Shown: positions 48,181-60,650, numbered from the stretch's first letter. The stretch is DNA of 64,000 bases from Lycium barbarum (GCF_019175385.1 NC_083345.1:6735205-6799204); one strand, 5' to 3'. The notes: a model not told the origin generated them from the letters alone. Program-made: numbers and translations.

Positions 48181-51100
48181 TTATGAAAGGGATAATTTGG
48201 AAAGTGTTAATGCTAGAACTTTTACCCCATTCGCAATGTCCTCAACTGATGAAAATTCTTCAGGCTTATGGCTATATCCTGCAAAATCAATAATTAAAAA
48301 GCATATATATCAATCGGGACACACTATGAAGTGGCGAAGTGCCTATAAAAAGACTATGCTAGAAAACTTGCGCATATGCTTCATCTATGTCGCTATGCCT
48401 AGCTTGTGATAGTTAATTTACTGCATAAATTTTTTATAGCATTAAGCATATATTCATCTGAAATAGTTAACCTATTCCAATAGTTTATATATACACAAAA
48501 ATATATGTTTTTTTAACCTTTTCTGCACATCATAATTTTGCGGTGGAGAGGATTCAAATGAACCCCCTTCACCAAAGGTAGCTCCGTCACGGTTTCTAGT
48601 ATCATAAGTTTCTTATGCTCTAAACTGGAAAATAGGTAACCTAACTAGTAGACAGTAAGACCAACATCAACTACACAGAAAGAAAATGGAAAGGAATATT
48701 ACGAACACAGAAAACGGGAAAATAACAACTACTGCCAAAAGAAAGTGAGATGACATATAGTTACCAGTTTCAAAAAACAAAAAAAAAAAAAGTGAGATGA
48801 CATACCCTTGTAACAAGGAATGAATATCATGCCCATCGGGGATACTCTGCAAGGATTTTTGCATTAAGTTTAGCAGAATTTTTTAGACAGACAACATAGA
48901 GATAAGTATACTGTTTTCTACTCAATTAGTGTCCTACGGCATGGGACTTCGAGTTTCATATGGGACCTATGAACTTAAGAAGATAAGATCCTTAAGTAAT
49001 ACGAATACGCAGGTGCTCCCCACCTTCACTTACCTTGCCATAAACAGGGAATCATGATAGGCTCGACTAATCATTTTCTTGTGAGTTAAATTTAGCTCTT
49101 GACATGCTAATTCTGTCGCCTTAGTGATTGATTCATCTGAAAGGGCTGGTGGATCTTGATTCACTATTTCAAATTCTGAGAGTATAACCTTGCGTTTCTT
49201 AGCGATGGCCAAAGCTGACTGATGGATTTTCTCAATTACAAGATTTCGACGGCTTTCATCAATGTCACGTGTATCTGTCCCACCCAAAAAACATGACTTT
49301 GTTATCAGATACAGCAAATACAGACTCTGCACTAAGTTCTGGATAGAATGTATAGTATAATGTGAATACTTAAATCATGAAATGCGACTCTTTCCTTTAA
49401 AAAATGATAAACTAGGGAAGAAACTAGTTTTACGATCATCCTGTCTGGAATGATTCCTAGAGAAAAGAATACATCATTTGGCAGGAAGTATACCTATTTC
49501 AAGGTGTGCCATGCTTGGGATGCTGTTAATTGCTCCAGGATGCAGCGTCAGAATGCCTTGAAAAAACCAAATTCATTAGACCTTATTGAGAGATCACCTA
49601 ATAGTTCTCACGACAATTAGTTGTTCCACACATTAATGAAATTCTCCTTTTTATGAGAGTCCTGTTCTCAGATGCAGATTAAACCATTCGTGATTCATCA
49701 GACCACAAAGTAGTTGACCCTAGACCGGTGTCTTCTAGTTTGAGGTAAGAAAATCCGCTTACCAACAGTTCCAACAGTGTCAATGGATCCTGAATCTAGT
49801 ACATGTTTCTCCACAGCTAGAGCCAACTCTGCAGCAGCCAGTCCCGCGTCGTTTCTGTTTCAAATTAGTCGCGAGGAACAAAGAGTCATATACGGGAATA
49901 GATTATTTGCAGTAACATTCCACAAAGCAGAGTATATAATGTAAGACTAATATTCCCTATTGCAATAGTAATAGGATCAGAAAATGCCCCTTCACATCTT
50001 GAGGAAAGTATATGAATCAGATAAGAACCATAGAAGGAAAAATTCTTAACGGCTTGAGACTTGGGAGTCACAACGCCTGTCAGGAAACAGATGGAACTTA
50101 CAATGAAGAAGATGGTTTTCAAGAAGCATATGACATGAAGGTCAAGTACATAAGTTGCTTTAGTTTTCAAGCTTAGAATAATGTGAAACACATAAATTAA
50201 GAAGTAGGCAAGCACGTAAATGTTGAAAGTTGATACAACTAATAGCTAGAGTGGATTGTTCATAAGCAGAAAATCCCATAGTATAAAGTTTTAAACTTTC
50301 TAATGAAATCCAAAGCAAAAGCAACTAACACATGACCGTGGTGGTAGTTATCTATCACAATGTAGACAGGAAAACCATCTCAATACTACTTATTAAGTAT
50401 GAAAAACATCTTTAGTGAAAGACAAGTTGTAAGTCGGCAGAGAGATCTGGAGCTTGTACAGAAAATTCTAAATAAGAAAGGAAGACCACCCTTGCATCTG
50501 CAGAATCATGGTACACATGTAGCTCTTACAAAAAAAAAAAAAAAAAAAACCTTTCTGGCATTAGTGCAGCTCCTGCATGGCCTCCATTGCCTTCAAATGT
50601 TACTTTGACGCTTGCTGGAGCGGCAATTGCAGTCACAACACCAATGGAAGTACCTGCATTGACAGATAAACCAGCTTATTTATTACTACGAACTGCATCT
50701 AAACCGGTCCTTGCATTGGATCATCAAGAATAGGATAACCATTTAACAGCAGCGTACCTTCTTTTTCTAGAATGGGACCTTGCTCTATGTGCAACTCGAC
50801 GAAAGCAGAATAGCTTCCTCTTTTGAGAAAGACTTCAGATAAATCCCCCATAGCACTTGCGTAACCAGCAGACTTGGCAGCATCAGAAAAGGAAATATTC
50901 TGGCTGTCAACAGTCTTCTTCAGAAGTTCTGCAAGTTCTACATTTCCTGCCAGCAAACGGCTGCAAATATGGCAACATAAGCATTTAAAAACCAAATGCA
51001 TTTTCTTAGGCTCTTAAGTGCTAAAGTAATTAGTGATCAAGCTCCTAACCTTCCCAGACAGCTGATCCCAAACCTCGTGGGCTCTTCTGAGGTGAACATA

Positions 51101-53624
51101 ATCACTTCTAGTGACCTCTTAGGCTTGAGACCCGACCTGTGGTAATTTTTAGATTTTAAATCAACAAATGAATGACAGAACTCTGCAGTTTTTCAAAGAA
51201 GCAGCCAAATGCAAAGTGTATCGGTAATTGTTGAGCTTTCTTTGTTTAAACAGTCTGATGGTGGAATGATATGTTAAGTTTAAACAGTCAGGATATGCAT
51301 ACCGCTTTAGCACATTGATGGCCTCTATTGCACCCAAAACACCAACCACGCCATCATATTTCCCGGAGTATGGTATAGCATCAACGTGAGAGCCAGTTAA
51401 AACGGGGGCAAGCTCAGGTTCATAGCCATTCCTGCGAACCACAAAATGACAGTCATGTTCAAGATATGATAGGTACAAAGCAAATAGAAGGGTAGATGGG
51501 TGCAAATAAATGTGCGAATTAGACTATCTTCTAAATAAATGGGGACAAAGTTAAAGTTCCATGTAAATCATATACCTAAATCAATGCTATCCGGATTTTT
51601 TAAAAACATTGTGCCATTTATTCTATCGGGAGGGAGGGGGGGGGGGGGGGGGGGGGTGGGGGGTTTCAATACCAATTTTCCAGCTAAACCAAACTACATT
51701 AATCGTTTTATAAAAATTAAAATGCAGATGTTCAGAAAAATTCATGAAATGTATTTCGTCATAGAAAAAGGAAATAGAATATAGTTCAAGATATTAGTCA
51801 AAGTTCGTCTAGTTTGAATCTAGGAAACAGAAAATTGTCAAAAAGTTGGTGTATTCGAGTAATACAGAGGTATTAGAAACAAGAGTCTTAAAACTTCTGC
51901 TTTTTAATAGATTCAGAAAAGCATCATGACACATACTTACCACCGACCAAAAATGTTCCCCACGGCATCCTCTTTGACAGAGAGACCAGAAAGTTCCATC
52001 AAATCTTTAATATACCTGCATGATAGAATAAGCAAATAAGTAAGCTACATGTGCCTATTTTATTACTTATTCAGAAGTAACAAAAATGTTTCCAATGTTA
52101 CTTTTTATGAAATTGGTCAAGAATGAAATATGCATTTCATACGGATCTATCGGTGACAAGTTAGAAATCTTACAAGGGAACGATAGTGCGAAAAAAGTAG
52201 ACTGATTTAATCCCACAAGAATAAGTCAGAAAAAAACAACAAACTGATTACACATCAAACTAGAACTTCATGCATAACACACAGAAGGAACCTATACCTC
52301 AGTAGAGTTTCTCAACACTGAACCATAACAATAACACAACTGAAATAGGCTATATGTAAGTCAAATAAGCAAAATATTCTTATAAGCTGCATATAGATAC
52401 CTCCTTGCTAATACATCCTTCTCACTGTATAGGATCCTAGTGACTGAAGGCGCAGGCGAATCCGAGAAAGTTGCTAGCTCATCTATCTACAACAACACAA
52501 GCAACAAACTGTTATTACATAAAATTTCAAATACATTGCACTGAATAAGATACCAATTGAGATAACTTATAGCACATACAGCTACAACACTCCTACTGAA
52601 TAAAACAGACATTTGAAATGCTTAATGTGTCATCCGAAATTCCAGGTTATTTAAGTTACTGTTTTTCTCAAACATAATATCACAGAAAAGGAGATGCCAA
52701 TTTACACTTTTCCCATGTACTTGAAAAGACAAACAGTTACAAATCATACTTTAAATTAGGTACTTTAAACTTAACACTACAAATTGCATCCTACTTCAAG
52801 TAAGGTGCTTTAAACTCAATACTACAAAATATAAATCACAAAGGATATCCAACTGTAAACGAAAGTGGTCGAATGATGGAATAAAAAAAGGTTTTGTTTT
52901 TCCCATTCTGTTGTGCACTTAGAGATGCATTTGGTTGAATTTTTGGGAATAATGACTAATAGTACATAACAGTTGAAATTACCTCCCATGTTTCATCAAT
53001 AATAAATTCATAGTCCAATGATGCTGATGAAAAAAGTGAACTTTACACAATTCCTTAATGCTTACCATTACCAATTTTTCCAGCAAACCAAACAAGATTT
53101 TAATCCTTTTCTTTCTTTCTTTCTTTCATTCTTTTATGTATTTACTATTCATTATATATATACTTTCATCCTGCCATAAAGTTTATGTAGAGCTAAGATT
53201 TGCGTACATCCTACCTTCTGCAGACCCCACTTGTGGGATTACACTGCGTATGTTATTATATATATACTTTCAATAAAAAGGAAAAACCCCAATTCAGGGT
53301 TAACCAGAACTACATCTTCAAAGGCTCTTGTTACTCAAAATTCAATTTTTATGACAAATTCAAGAACTCATACGAGAAAGTACACAAAAAGATTACTATA
53401 CTGGGATTTGCTAAAATTACCTGTTTCTGCAGAGTTTCAGAGTTGACAGATAAAGAAGATAAGGAATTGGGATAGTTGTTAGGTTCATGAATTGGATATC
53501 CAGAAAAATCCTCCATGGTTTTAATGACCATATCTTCATCATCTCTTTGTGCAGATATTGCTGTAAAATCACAGATGAAGCATAGAGAAAAGATGAAGAG
53601 GAAAAGAGAGAATCTCAAAGCCAT
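48181..53624 (-). CDS. UAH: Ureidoglycolate amidohydrolase (UAH)
   Basis: Hydrolyses ureidoglycolate to glyoxylate, ammonia and CO2, the last step of purine/ureide breakdown in the ER. Twelve exons, right to left: 53624-53421, 52486-52401, 52015-51941, 51431-51303, 51136-51050, 50960-50758, 50653-50551, 49854-49763, 49556-49494, 49274-49034, 48846-48806 and 48278-48181. All have GT/AG borders and keep frame: 473 aa, the family's normal length. Residues 1-25 (MALRFSLFLFIFSLCF...) form a signal peptide. M20-type metal-binding blocks are intact: TGSHVDAIPYSGKYDGVVG (His136, Asp147), TSEEPTRFG (Glu181/182), ELHIEQGP (His250), GNGGHAGA and RAYHDSLFMAR. The FSDSPAPSVTR block and overall order resemble UAH more than allantoate amidohydrolase. 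Introns carry a SINE, a G21 run and, right after exon 7, a T20 run. A full-length, apparently functional gene. Confidence 0.95.
50530..50549. repeat. A20/T20 homopolymer at a splice donor
   Basis: Twenty A on the plus strand directly adjoin UAH exon 7, so that on the coding strand the donor reads AAAG|GT followed only by T. It has none of the usual purines at donor positions +3 and +4. Confidence 0.8.
51632..51669. repeat. G21 homopolymer in UAH intron 3
   Basis: GGGAG followed by 21 consecutive G, then TGGGGGG, within the intron between exons 4 and 3 (51432-51940). Confidence 0.85.
53169..53254 (-). mobile_element. Truncated TS-like SINE in UAH intron 1
   Basis: On the minus strand it reads CGCAGTGTAATCCCACAAGT, GGGGTCTGCAGAAGG and TAGGATGTACGCAAATC, the first blocks of the SINE at 5056-5227. 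It is flanked by the 18-bp duplication ATTATATATATACTTTCA at 53151-53168 and 53255-53272. Confidence 0.85.
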
Positions 53625-54578
53625 CTTTTTTTTTTTTCTTCTTTTTTTCTGAGTTCTTTGGGACTGAAACTGTACTGCAATTTTATTTTATCATATGATT
53701 GTAGTAGCCAACTTCTTGGGGTCACGTGTGGTTACAATAGTTGCATACTTTTTGCAGTAAAGGACAATGTAAATATGAGAATCCATTGTGGATTTCCACG
53801 TGAAAAGGCCAATGTATCTGTCACATGATCACAAATCCTCACCCTTGGAATAAGTGTAAAAAAAAAATGGTGTCAAAAGTTTATTAGGTTCGGAACTCTA
53901 ATCCGTATTAGGTACTAAATTAATTTACATATTTATTGAATTTAGTAAGATAAATATAAAATTTAAACTAATTCTAATTAATGTGACTCATAAATCATAT
54001 TTTAGCTCCGCCCCCATACAAAGATACCGTCAATAAGTTGAAAGACTCGTAACTGGCCACCAAACGATATCTTATCAGCACTCATTTTCATTTTTATCAT
54101 TACCTTGTAGTTTCTGAAATGTTTGATTTTAACGTGGAGCAAATTTCAATATGTTTATATAATTAAGAAAAAATTAGTATCTGATGTCTCATTTACAACT
54201 TGACTCGAATAAAATAATACTATGAAAATCTTTGAACTAATGACGAGGATTAAACTATTTAAATATGAAAATATACTTATTTGGGCTATTTCTGATTTGA
54301 ACGGCTAAAAATTGAAACTCTATAAATTTTCTTGACTTTACTAGTTTTATTTCTAGGAACATTTCTTGAAGTTCTTGTAATTTATGTAGCGTTGAAGTTT
54401 TAAAAAAAATTGTGTTTTAATCTAGGGTATGATTATTCAAATAATATTTTTTATGATTATTCAAATAATATTATTGCATTATAAGATAGTTAGTACTTAA
54501 TTAATTTTCTAACACTAACTAAAACTGAATTAACATTCAAAAAGTGGCTATTCGGCCATTTCTCCCATCCATCCGGAC
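53625..54578. other. UAH upstream region and intergenic
   Basis: Leader and promoter of the minus-strand UAH gene should lie at about 53625-53900. A T-rich run precedes the start codon, and a TATA-like GATAAAATAAAA occurs on the minus strand near 53680-53690. The rest is AT-rich with no gene. Confidence 0.4.
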
Positions 54579-55501
54579 TAGGGGTGTTCAAAGCAAACCG
54601 ATAAACCGCACCAAACCGATAAACCGAGTCAAACCGAGAAAAAAACCCGATTAGTGGTTTGGTTTGATTTGGTTTGGTGTTGAAAAAAAAATCCGATCAT
54701 AATTGGTTTGGTTTGGTTTTAGCTAAAAAAAGTCAAACCAAACCAAACCAACCCGACATTATATGTATTCGATTTTTAAAATATTTTATACATAAAAATA
54801 TTTATTTGTAATGTAATTTATAAATATTTCTTAATTTTTTCGTAATTTTTTATCTATTATCATATTATTCAAGCTTGAACTTAGAATTTTGAATGTCAAT
54901 AAGTTTTATATCTTATGGATGTTAGTAACTCATATAAAGTCCACCAAAACCAACTCAACACTAATACTAAAAAAAGAAATTCAATTTATCACTAGGAATG
55001 AAAATAATGTTGGATATCTATTCTTTAGTTTTGTATAATTGGTTTAGAGAGTGAAAATACATAACTTAAGTTTTTTTTCTTGTCATGTAATTAATACTTA
55101 TTAGCCGTAATTATTTTATCATGACTTAATATTTTTAGATTATGGTCATTTTCGTTATGGCTTATTAATTAGCAATATTTATTTTAACAGATTCTATTAT
55201 CTTTTGTTGAATATTTTATTACAATGTCATCACTCTTCTCGCATTTTGTGTTATTTTCTTATGAAACACCTTAATTATATAGTTGTATCTTACTAGGACT
55301 AAAGAAATATTTGAAGTAAAAGTTATATATTTTGTATCAAGACTATTCCAAAAAAAAAAACCCGAAAAACCCGAGAAAATCCGAGGTTGAAAAATCCGAA
55401 TTTTATTGGTTTGGTTTGGTGTATAAATTAAAAAACCCGATGCAATTGGTTTGGTTTGGTGTTTAAAAAAATCGAACCAACCCGGTCCATATACACCCCT
55501 A
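54579..55501. mobile_element. hAT-type element, 923 bp, non-autonomous
   Basis: Ends TAGGGGTGTTCA and, inverted, TAGGGGTGTAT. Flanking 8-mers ATCCGGAC (54571-54578) and ATCCAGAC (55502-55509) match at seven of eight positions. Subterminal blocks repeat TTGGTTTGGTTTGG and its complement ACCAAACCGATAAACC many times. No transposase frame. Confidence 0.85.
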
Positions 55502-55503
55502 AT

Positions 55504-55594
55504 CCAGACATTCTCAGAGGACAGCAAGATCCATTGAGAGTCCATTTTAGTGGGCCGAAAAGCAGCCCATCCAAGTACAATCTAAACCAACTAA
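55504..55594 (+). repeat. ~95-bp direct duplication, left copy
   Basis: Shares CTCAGAGGA, GGTCCATTTTA/GAGTCCATTTTA, GTGGGCCGAAAAGCAGCCCA and ACAATCTAAACCAA with 59513-59607. The two copies bracket 4 kb of nested elements. Confidence 0.75.
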
Positions 55595-55608
55595 GGGGGT
55601 TAAGTTCA

Positions 55609-55690
55609 TTTTTTTGCACGGATTGTCTTTCAAAGGCACTGGTCTTTAATTTTTGCTCCTCAAATTGTTGGTCTTTAGTATTTGTCTTTC
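55609..55690 (+). repeat. Left-end fragment of the 47457-type MITE
   Basis: TTTTTTTGCACGGATTGTCT followed by CACTGGTCTTTAATTTTTGC and CTCCTCAAATTGTTGGTCTT match the left end of the MITE at 47457-47898. The matching right end is not next to it. Confidence 0.65.
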
Positions 55691-56176
55691 GCATATAAGA
55701 TAGAAGTTTAGAATAGTTCAAAATAGTGAACCTACTCAATTGGCCACAAGTTTTGCCTTGAGCCCATAAACTACCGATTTAGACGTGAAAATAGGCCATT
55801 CCGAACCTTTTGCTCATGGAACAAGAAGGCCGGTGCCACTATCGCCTCTGGTCTTTGCTTTCATATAATTTGTTCGAATGGAAGGAAAGTTAAACGAATG
55901 ACTTTGCAAGAGTAGTTTTATCGGTGGAAGAAAGCACCGATGGGAGGGAGAAGGTAGTTCCACTGAAGCCCGACCTCTATGATCTAATATGAGTGTGAAA
56001 ATGTCCCTTTAAGAAAAAGATCTTTACAGAAAAAAGACCTTTACCATAAAAGCTAGATTTATGTCAGATGCACGACAAAAGTTCTTCAAAGTGATTTTTT
56101 TCAAGTTAAGCTCATTTTATTAACCAAGAACAAAAATTCAAGACTTAACACTTTCGAGGACACCGCGCGTCATTTC
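55691..56176. other. Spacer, nothing recognised
   Basis: No frame or terminal repeat that I can support between the MITE fragment and the solo LTR. Confidence 0.4.
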
Positions 56177-58518
56177 TGTCACGACCCAGCTAGGGGCCGT
56201 GACGGGTACCCGGGGCTAGCCACCGAGCACCACTCATTCTAATACTCATCTTACTCATTTAATGCCCTTTTACCAATTTTATACACGAATTGTAGGAAAA
56301 TCATATTTTATATAGAAACATAAATACTTATATACATTATTTGCCTCTCGGTCATCAAAATAATATATACATAATAATAACATCTTGTGAGACCATCTGA
56401 CCCACACTGCGTATCTACGAGCCTCTACTGACATACTAAACATATAGACGACACAAGACTCCGTCGTGCCCAAAATATGCATATATACCAAAGAAGAATC
56501 ATAAGCACCTCCGGACAATGGAGTGCTCTCAATCAGCTGACAGCTACTAAGGGTCTAGACCAAGCTCACCTCCCTGTCTACCTGTGGGCATGAACACAGC
56601 GTCCAAAGAAAACGGACGTTAGTACGAACATTGTACTGAGTATGAGAGGCATAAATAATAAAGAAAGACAGTGTTAATATAATGTGAACATCAATATGAA
56701 ACATCTAAATCTGAATGACAATCATAAAAGAAGTAATGCATGCTGTCTTACTCATACTCATCATAATTTCATATATGCATAATATGCAAGCTGCCCGTCC
56801 ATATCGGAACGGTGTAATAATCAATAACATTAGCCCGCGTCCAGGCCTCCCGCGTCCGGGGTACCATCTCATGCCGCTCACTAGTGGTGTCTGCCCATGC
56901 CAAAAGGTCATGGTGTATCCGTATAGCTGCCCGCCTTGGCGGTGACTGCCCGGCCAACTAGGCGCGGTGTAATATGATCATGACATGCTCATAAAAAATA
57001 CTTGTAATAATATGCTTATCATAGTACATGCATAAGACTCAAGATCAACTATACTCTGTCGGGGTGGCGTAAGGTCGTGATCCCCCGATTTCATTATGGA
57101 GCAATTATTGACATTCTGCCTCACCTTGAAGGAATTAGTACATAAGGTGAGTGTAAGAAATAAATAGCATCATTATCAATATGGCATCATCATATCATAT
57201 CTCTTATCTCTTATCTTATATAGACATTTATGGACTTAGGCTTCTAGCTTTCCGGAAAATAGGAACTCATGAAGAGGAAAAGAACTTATGCTATAGGATT
57301 CATGCCATTAGAAAGAAAGGACTAGCCTCACATACCTTTGCCGTTTAGCTATGTTATCGTTCACTTGCTCTCCCCCAATGTCACGTCGTTACCTTCACGG
57401 GAGAATTTGTATTAACATTAGTTAATCGACTATAAGAACGCGTCGTAAATTCTAGAGAAAATTGGGCAGCATTTCCCCTGTAAACTTAACAATCCTCGAA
57501 ATTCCAACTTAGTCAAACATCAATCAAAATACCAACAACAACAATACCAACAATTTCATATCAAACTAGGATTAAATCCATTCTTAGATTACTCCCAAAA
57601 CAGCCCAACATGCATTCGGATGCCAATGCTTGTATACACTTCCTTATTTCTGTATATCCATAATATAACAACAACAACTACAGCCAATCCCCCGATATTC
57701 CAGCCCACAAAACAGTCCATAACGACTATAAAACAGTCCCCAAAATATCATCGCAAAACAGCCACAAATATTATACCAAACAGCTCCAAAATATAGTCAC
57801 AAAATAACCACGAAAATTACATAAAACCGCTCCAAAATATTGTCACAAAACAGTCACGAAAATTACATAAAATAGCCCCAAATATCGGCACAAAACAGCC
57901 CGGTATACGCTTTGTATACAATATCTTTATACACTTTATTCTCCCAAATTCAAGAACAACAACTTATCAACAACATCAACAACAATATCAACAACCTCAT
58001 ATAGCAATATAAGCACCTATAAATCTCTCAAAGTTCCAATAAAAAAACAACCCTCAAGGCAACCATATGAACCAACTAATTTATGACTTCATAACATAAT
58101 TCCCTTCATTTTAAACTAGGGAATTCTCCCATGAATAACTTAATTAACAAGAATAGAGTATATTACATACCTTATTGCCCAGAAAACTCAACTAAAATCC
58201 TAGCTCCAAGCTTCAATAATCAGCCACACATCAAGCACCAAATACTATAATCCTTTCCTAACTAGTTTCCAATTTCCTAAGATGAAATCTTGCTTTGATT
58301 TGGAGGAGTTCAACTTGAAAGATTTAGAGAGCTTTTAGGAGGGTTTAGAGAGAGTTTAGAGTGAGAGAGAGGGGTAGAAAATGAAAAAAAATCAGTTTTT
58401 TTTCGTTTTTTTTTTTTTAGTCTCTGATTTTTACTGTTCATCGGTACTGTTCCTCCGCGTCTACTGTTCACCCGCAAAATTATTTCATGGACTCAATTTT
58501 TTTTCCTGAGGTGTAACA
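56177..58518 (-). mobile_element. Second long solo LTR, minus orientation, 2,342 bp
   Basis: On the plus strand it begins TGTCACGACCCA and ends GAGGTGTAACA, so on the minus strand it runs TGTTACACCTC ... TGGGTCGTGACA, the same kind of ends as the solo LTR at 42715-45642. Both also share features such as CATACCTTTGCCGTTT/AGGTATGTAAAGCTT and long non-coding body. The flanking pentamers ATTTC and TTCTT do not match, so the insertion is older or the junction is altered. ACTGTTCA repeats (about 58433-58470) lie just inside the LTR start. Confidence 0.7.
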
Positions 58519-58539
58519 TTCTTCCTGGGTCATTTGCAC

Positions 58540-59075
58540 TAGGGGTGGGCACAGTAAGGTATTTGAAACTTCGGTATGATAGTTTCGATTTTCGGTTTCT
58601 AAAAATACTATACCATTACCGTACCAAATCAATTCGGTATTTTAAAGTTTGGCTTCGGTATTTTACGGTACGGTAAATCGGTACCATAGTTTGTCCGACT
58701 TCAACTTAAGAAACGTCTCAATTATTATGCACTAAGCACCTTATACATGTAAAAATATTCAAAAGATTACATAAAAAATAGATTTAATCAAGATAGAGTA
58801 ATCAAAGTTCCAACATTTAAACAATTAGTTTTCTAATAATATTAGTTTATATATTTGTTAGTATTATAATACTAAGATATATGAATTGTATATGTAATTA
58901 TATACTTAGGTATGGTATTCGGTATTTCGATATTTTCTTTATGAATACCGATTATCAAACTTTTTAAAAATACATATCAAATACCGTACCGAATACCATA
59001 ATATCGAAATTGCGGCATAAAAAAAATTCGGTTTTGGTATGGTAATCTATATCTACCATACCATGCGCAACCCTA
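58540..59075. mobile_element. hAT-type element, 536 bp
   Basis: Ends TAGGGGTGGGCA and, inverted, TAGGGTTGCGCA. It is flanked by the exact 8-bp duplication ATTTGCAC at 58532-58539 and 59076-59083. The interior is rich in CGGTATTT/AAATACCG motifs and has no transposase frame. It inserted into the left end of a 47457-type MITE. Confidence 0.92.
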
Positions 59076-59496
59076 ATTTGCACGATTGCCTTTCAAAGGC
59101 ACTGGTCTTTAATTTTTGCCCCTCGCTAAAAATCCCTTGGTATCGGGTTAGAACCCCCGCTCAGTCAAAAATTAAAAAAATCGCAAGGTAGAGTTTGGAT
59201 TCACAAGGTAGGTTAAGGCAATTTTTTTTTTTACTTAGTTGAAATTTTACAAATCTCTACCTTAAGGCCTAACTTTTGCCCGAATAGGCCTAATTTTGGG
59301 CAAGAAATCTTCTGCCTGAATAGGCCTAACTTTGTCCGAATAGGCTTAACTTTACTACAAACTTCTGCCTTACAAATTTTTTTAATATTTAACTGGTCAG
59401 AAATTCCATAAATTTTAGGCGAAAAACAAAAATTAAAGATTTCAATTTTGAAGAACAAAAGCTATGCCTTTGGAGGGCATGCCGCACAAAAAAAAA
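59076..59496 (+). mobile_element. 47457-type MITE, interrupted at its left end
   Basis: After the hAT duplication the sequence GATTGCCTTTCAAAGGCACT-GGTCTTTAATTTTTGC resumes. The right end is GAGGGCATGCCGCACAAAAA, pairing with the left TTTGCAC-GATTGCC. CGAAAAACAAAAATTAAAGA near 59415 is the inverted subterminal block. TAGGCCTAACTTT-type repeats occur in the middle. Confidence 0.65.
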
Positions 59497-59512
59497 TCCA
59501 TTTGTTGTCCGT

Positions 59513-59607
59513 TGAGACACTCAGAGGAGAACAAAGTCCATTAGCATTGAGGGTCCATTTTAATGGGCCGAAAGAGCAGCCCATCCAAATACAATCTGAA
59601 CCAAAGT
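59513..59607 (+). repeat. ~95-bp direct duplication, right copy
   Basis: Second copy of 55504-55594 (CACTCAGAGGAGAACAAAGT, GGTCCATTTTAATGGGCCGA, CAGCCCATCCAAATACAATC). It directly precedes the leader region of the CWF19-like gene, so this is probably the original location. Confidence 0.75.
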
Positions 59608-60650
59608 AAGGCGGTGCAAAGAATTCGCATTAGGCCCAACTAAATCAATCCCATTATACCGCCCACCAACTTGATCGCCGATTTGTCCTCCGCCAAACTC
59701 AACCGAATTACCACCGCGAATTCACCCGTAAGTGAAATTGTGAATTGCCAAAACAGTTATCTTTTTTTTTCTTCCTCTATCTTGATTTATATAGCATGTT
59801 TTTTGTCAGTAACTTCTCGATTTTTATTTAATCATCTCTTCCTCTCACGAGTAAAAACTTTAGTCCCTAATTTCAATGAAAAATATAGGAACTAATTAAG
59901 TTTACCTAGTAATAGGAATTGGCAAATTAGGAATTTTGAATTAGGTTGCATTGCTTTATTTTTGTTAACCCTAAAGTATGCTCTTTTCATGTGTATTTGG
60001 CTCCAAAGTTTTATTTCCAAAATCTCAAGTAAAATTGGAGTGCGGGAATAAAATTGTGATTGTATAAAGAGTTTTATCAAAAATTTCTTACCTCTACCTC
60101 GATTTATATAGCATGTTTTTTCTTTCAGTAACTTTTCAATTTTTACACGAGTAAGAAACCTTAGTCCCTAACACGACGCGAAGGGTATTTTGAATTATGC
60201 TGGATAGTTGGAGGGTTTTTGAGCCAAAAACATATCGGCGAGGGCATTTTTGAGCCAAAAAGATAACGGAGGGTAAATTTAAGCTATTTCGAATAGTTCA
60301 GGGGTATTTTTGACCCTTTTTCCTTTCTAGGGATTAAGTTTACCTAGTAATGGGAAATTAGGAATTCTGGATTAGATTGAATTGCAATTTTTTTGTTTTT
60401 TTTTTTTTAAGCCTCAAGTCTGCCAGTATTTTGTGGTCTTTCAGTTGTTGTAATAGAAGCTGTTGATCGAGCTTCGAACCATTCTCCATTGGGCCTTGAG
60501 AATTTCTCGATTATTAAAAAAATAAAAGTGATAATCTTTTGTTGCTGCAATCACGCAACTACTCTAATTTGTGGTTTATTTGATCTTGATTTCTAGGGTT
60601 TTGAAAAGGTAAAATTCTAGCGGATTTGGTGTTACGAGACAATCAAGAGT
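59608..60650 (+). promoter_or_regulatory. Promoter/leader region of the CWF19-like gene with an internal duplication
   Basis: A non-coding first exon may end near 59728 (AATTCACCC|GTAAGTG) and join at about 60594 (TTGATTTCTAG|GGTTTTG), removing a long leader intron; this is inferred. Inside it, CTC-GATTTATATAGCATGTTTT ... TTAGTCCCTAA and GTTTACCTAGTAATGGGAAA occur at about 59775-59930 and again at 60090-60365. The second copy is interrupted between TAGTCCCTAA and ATTAAGTTTACC by about 155 bp (60168-60325) whose end TATTTTTGACCCTTTTTCC resembles a common MITE end. Confidence 0.55.

Noticed and set aside
48181..53624. Assignment of the M20-family gene to allantoate amidohydrolase
   Set aside because: Allantoate amidohydrolase is a related enzyme, but the FSDSPAPSVTR region, the GKYDGVVGVLGAIEAINVL block and the overall match in order and length fit ureidoglycolate amidohydrolase as I remember it.
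56172..58523. A target-site duplication for the second solo LTR
   Set aside because: The flanking pentamers ATTTC and TTCTT do not match; one-base shifts give only four of five, so no duplication is claimed.
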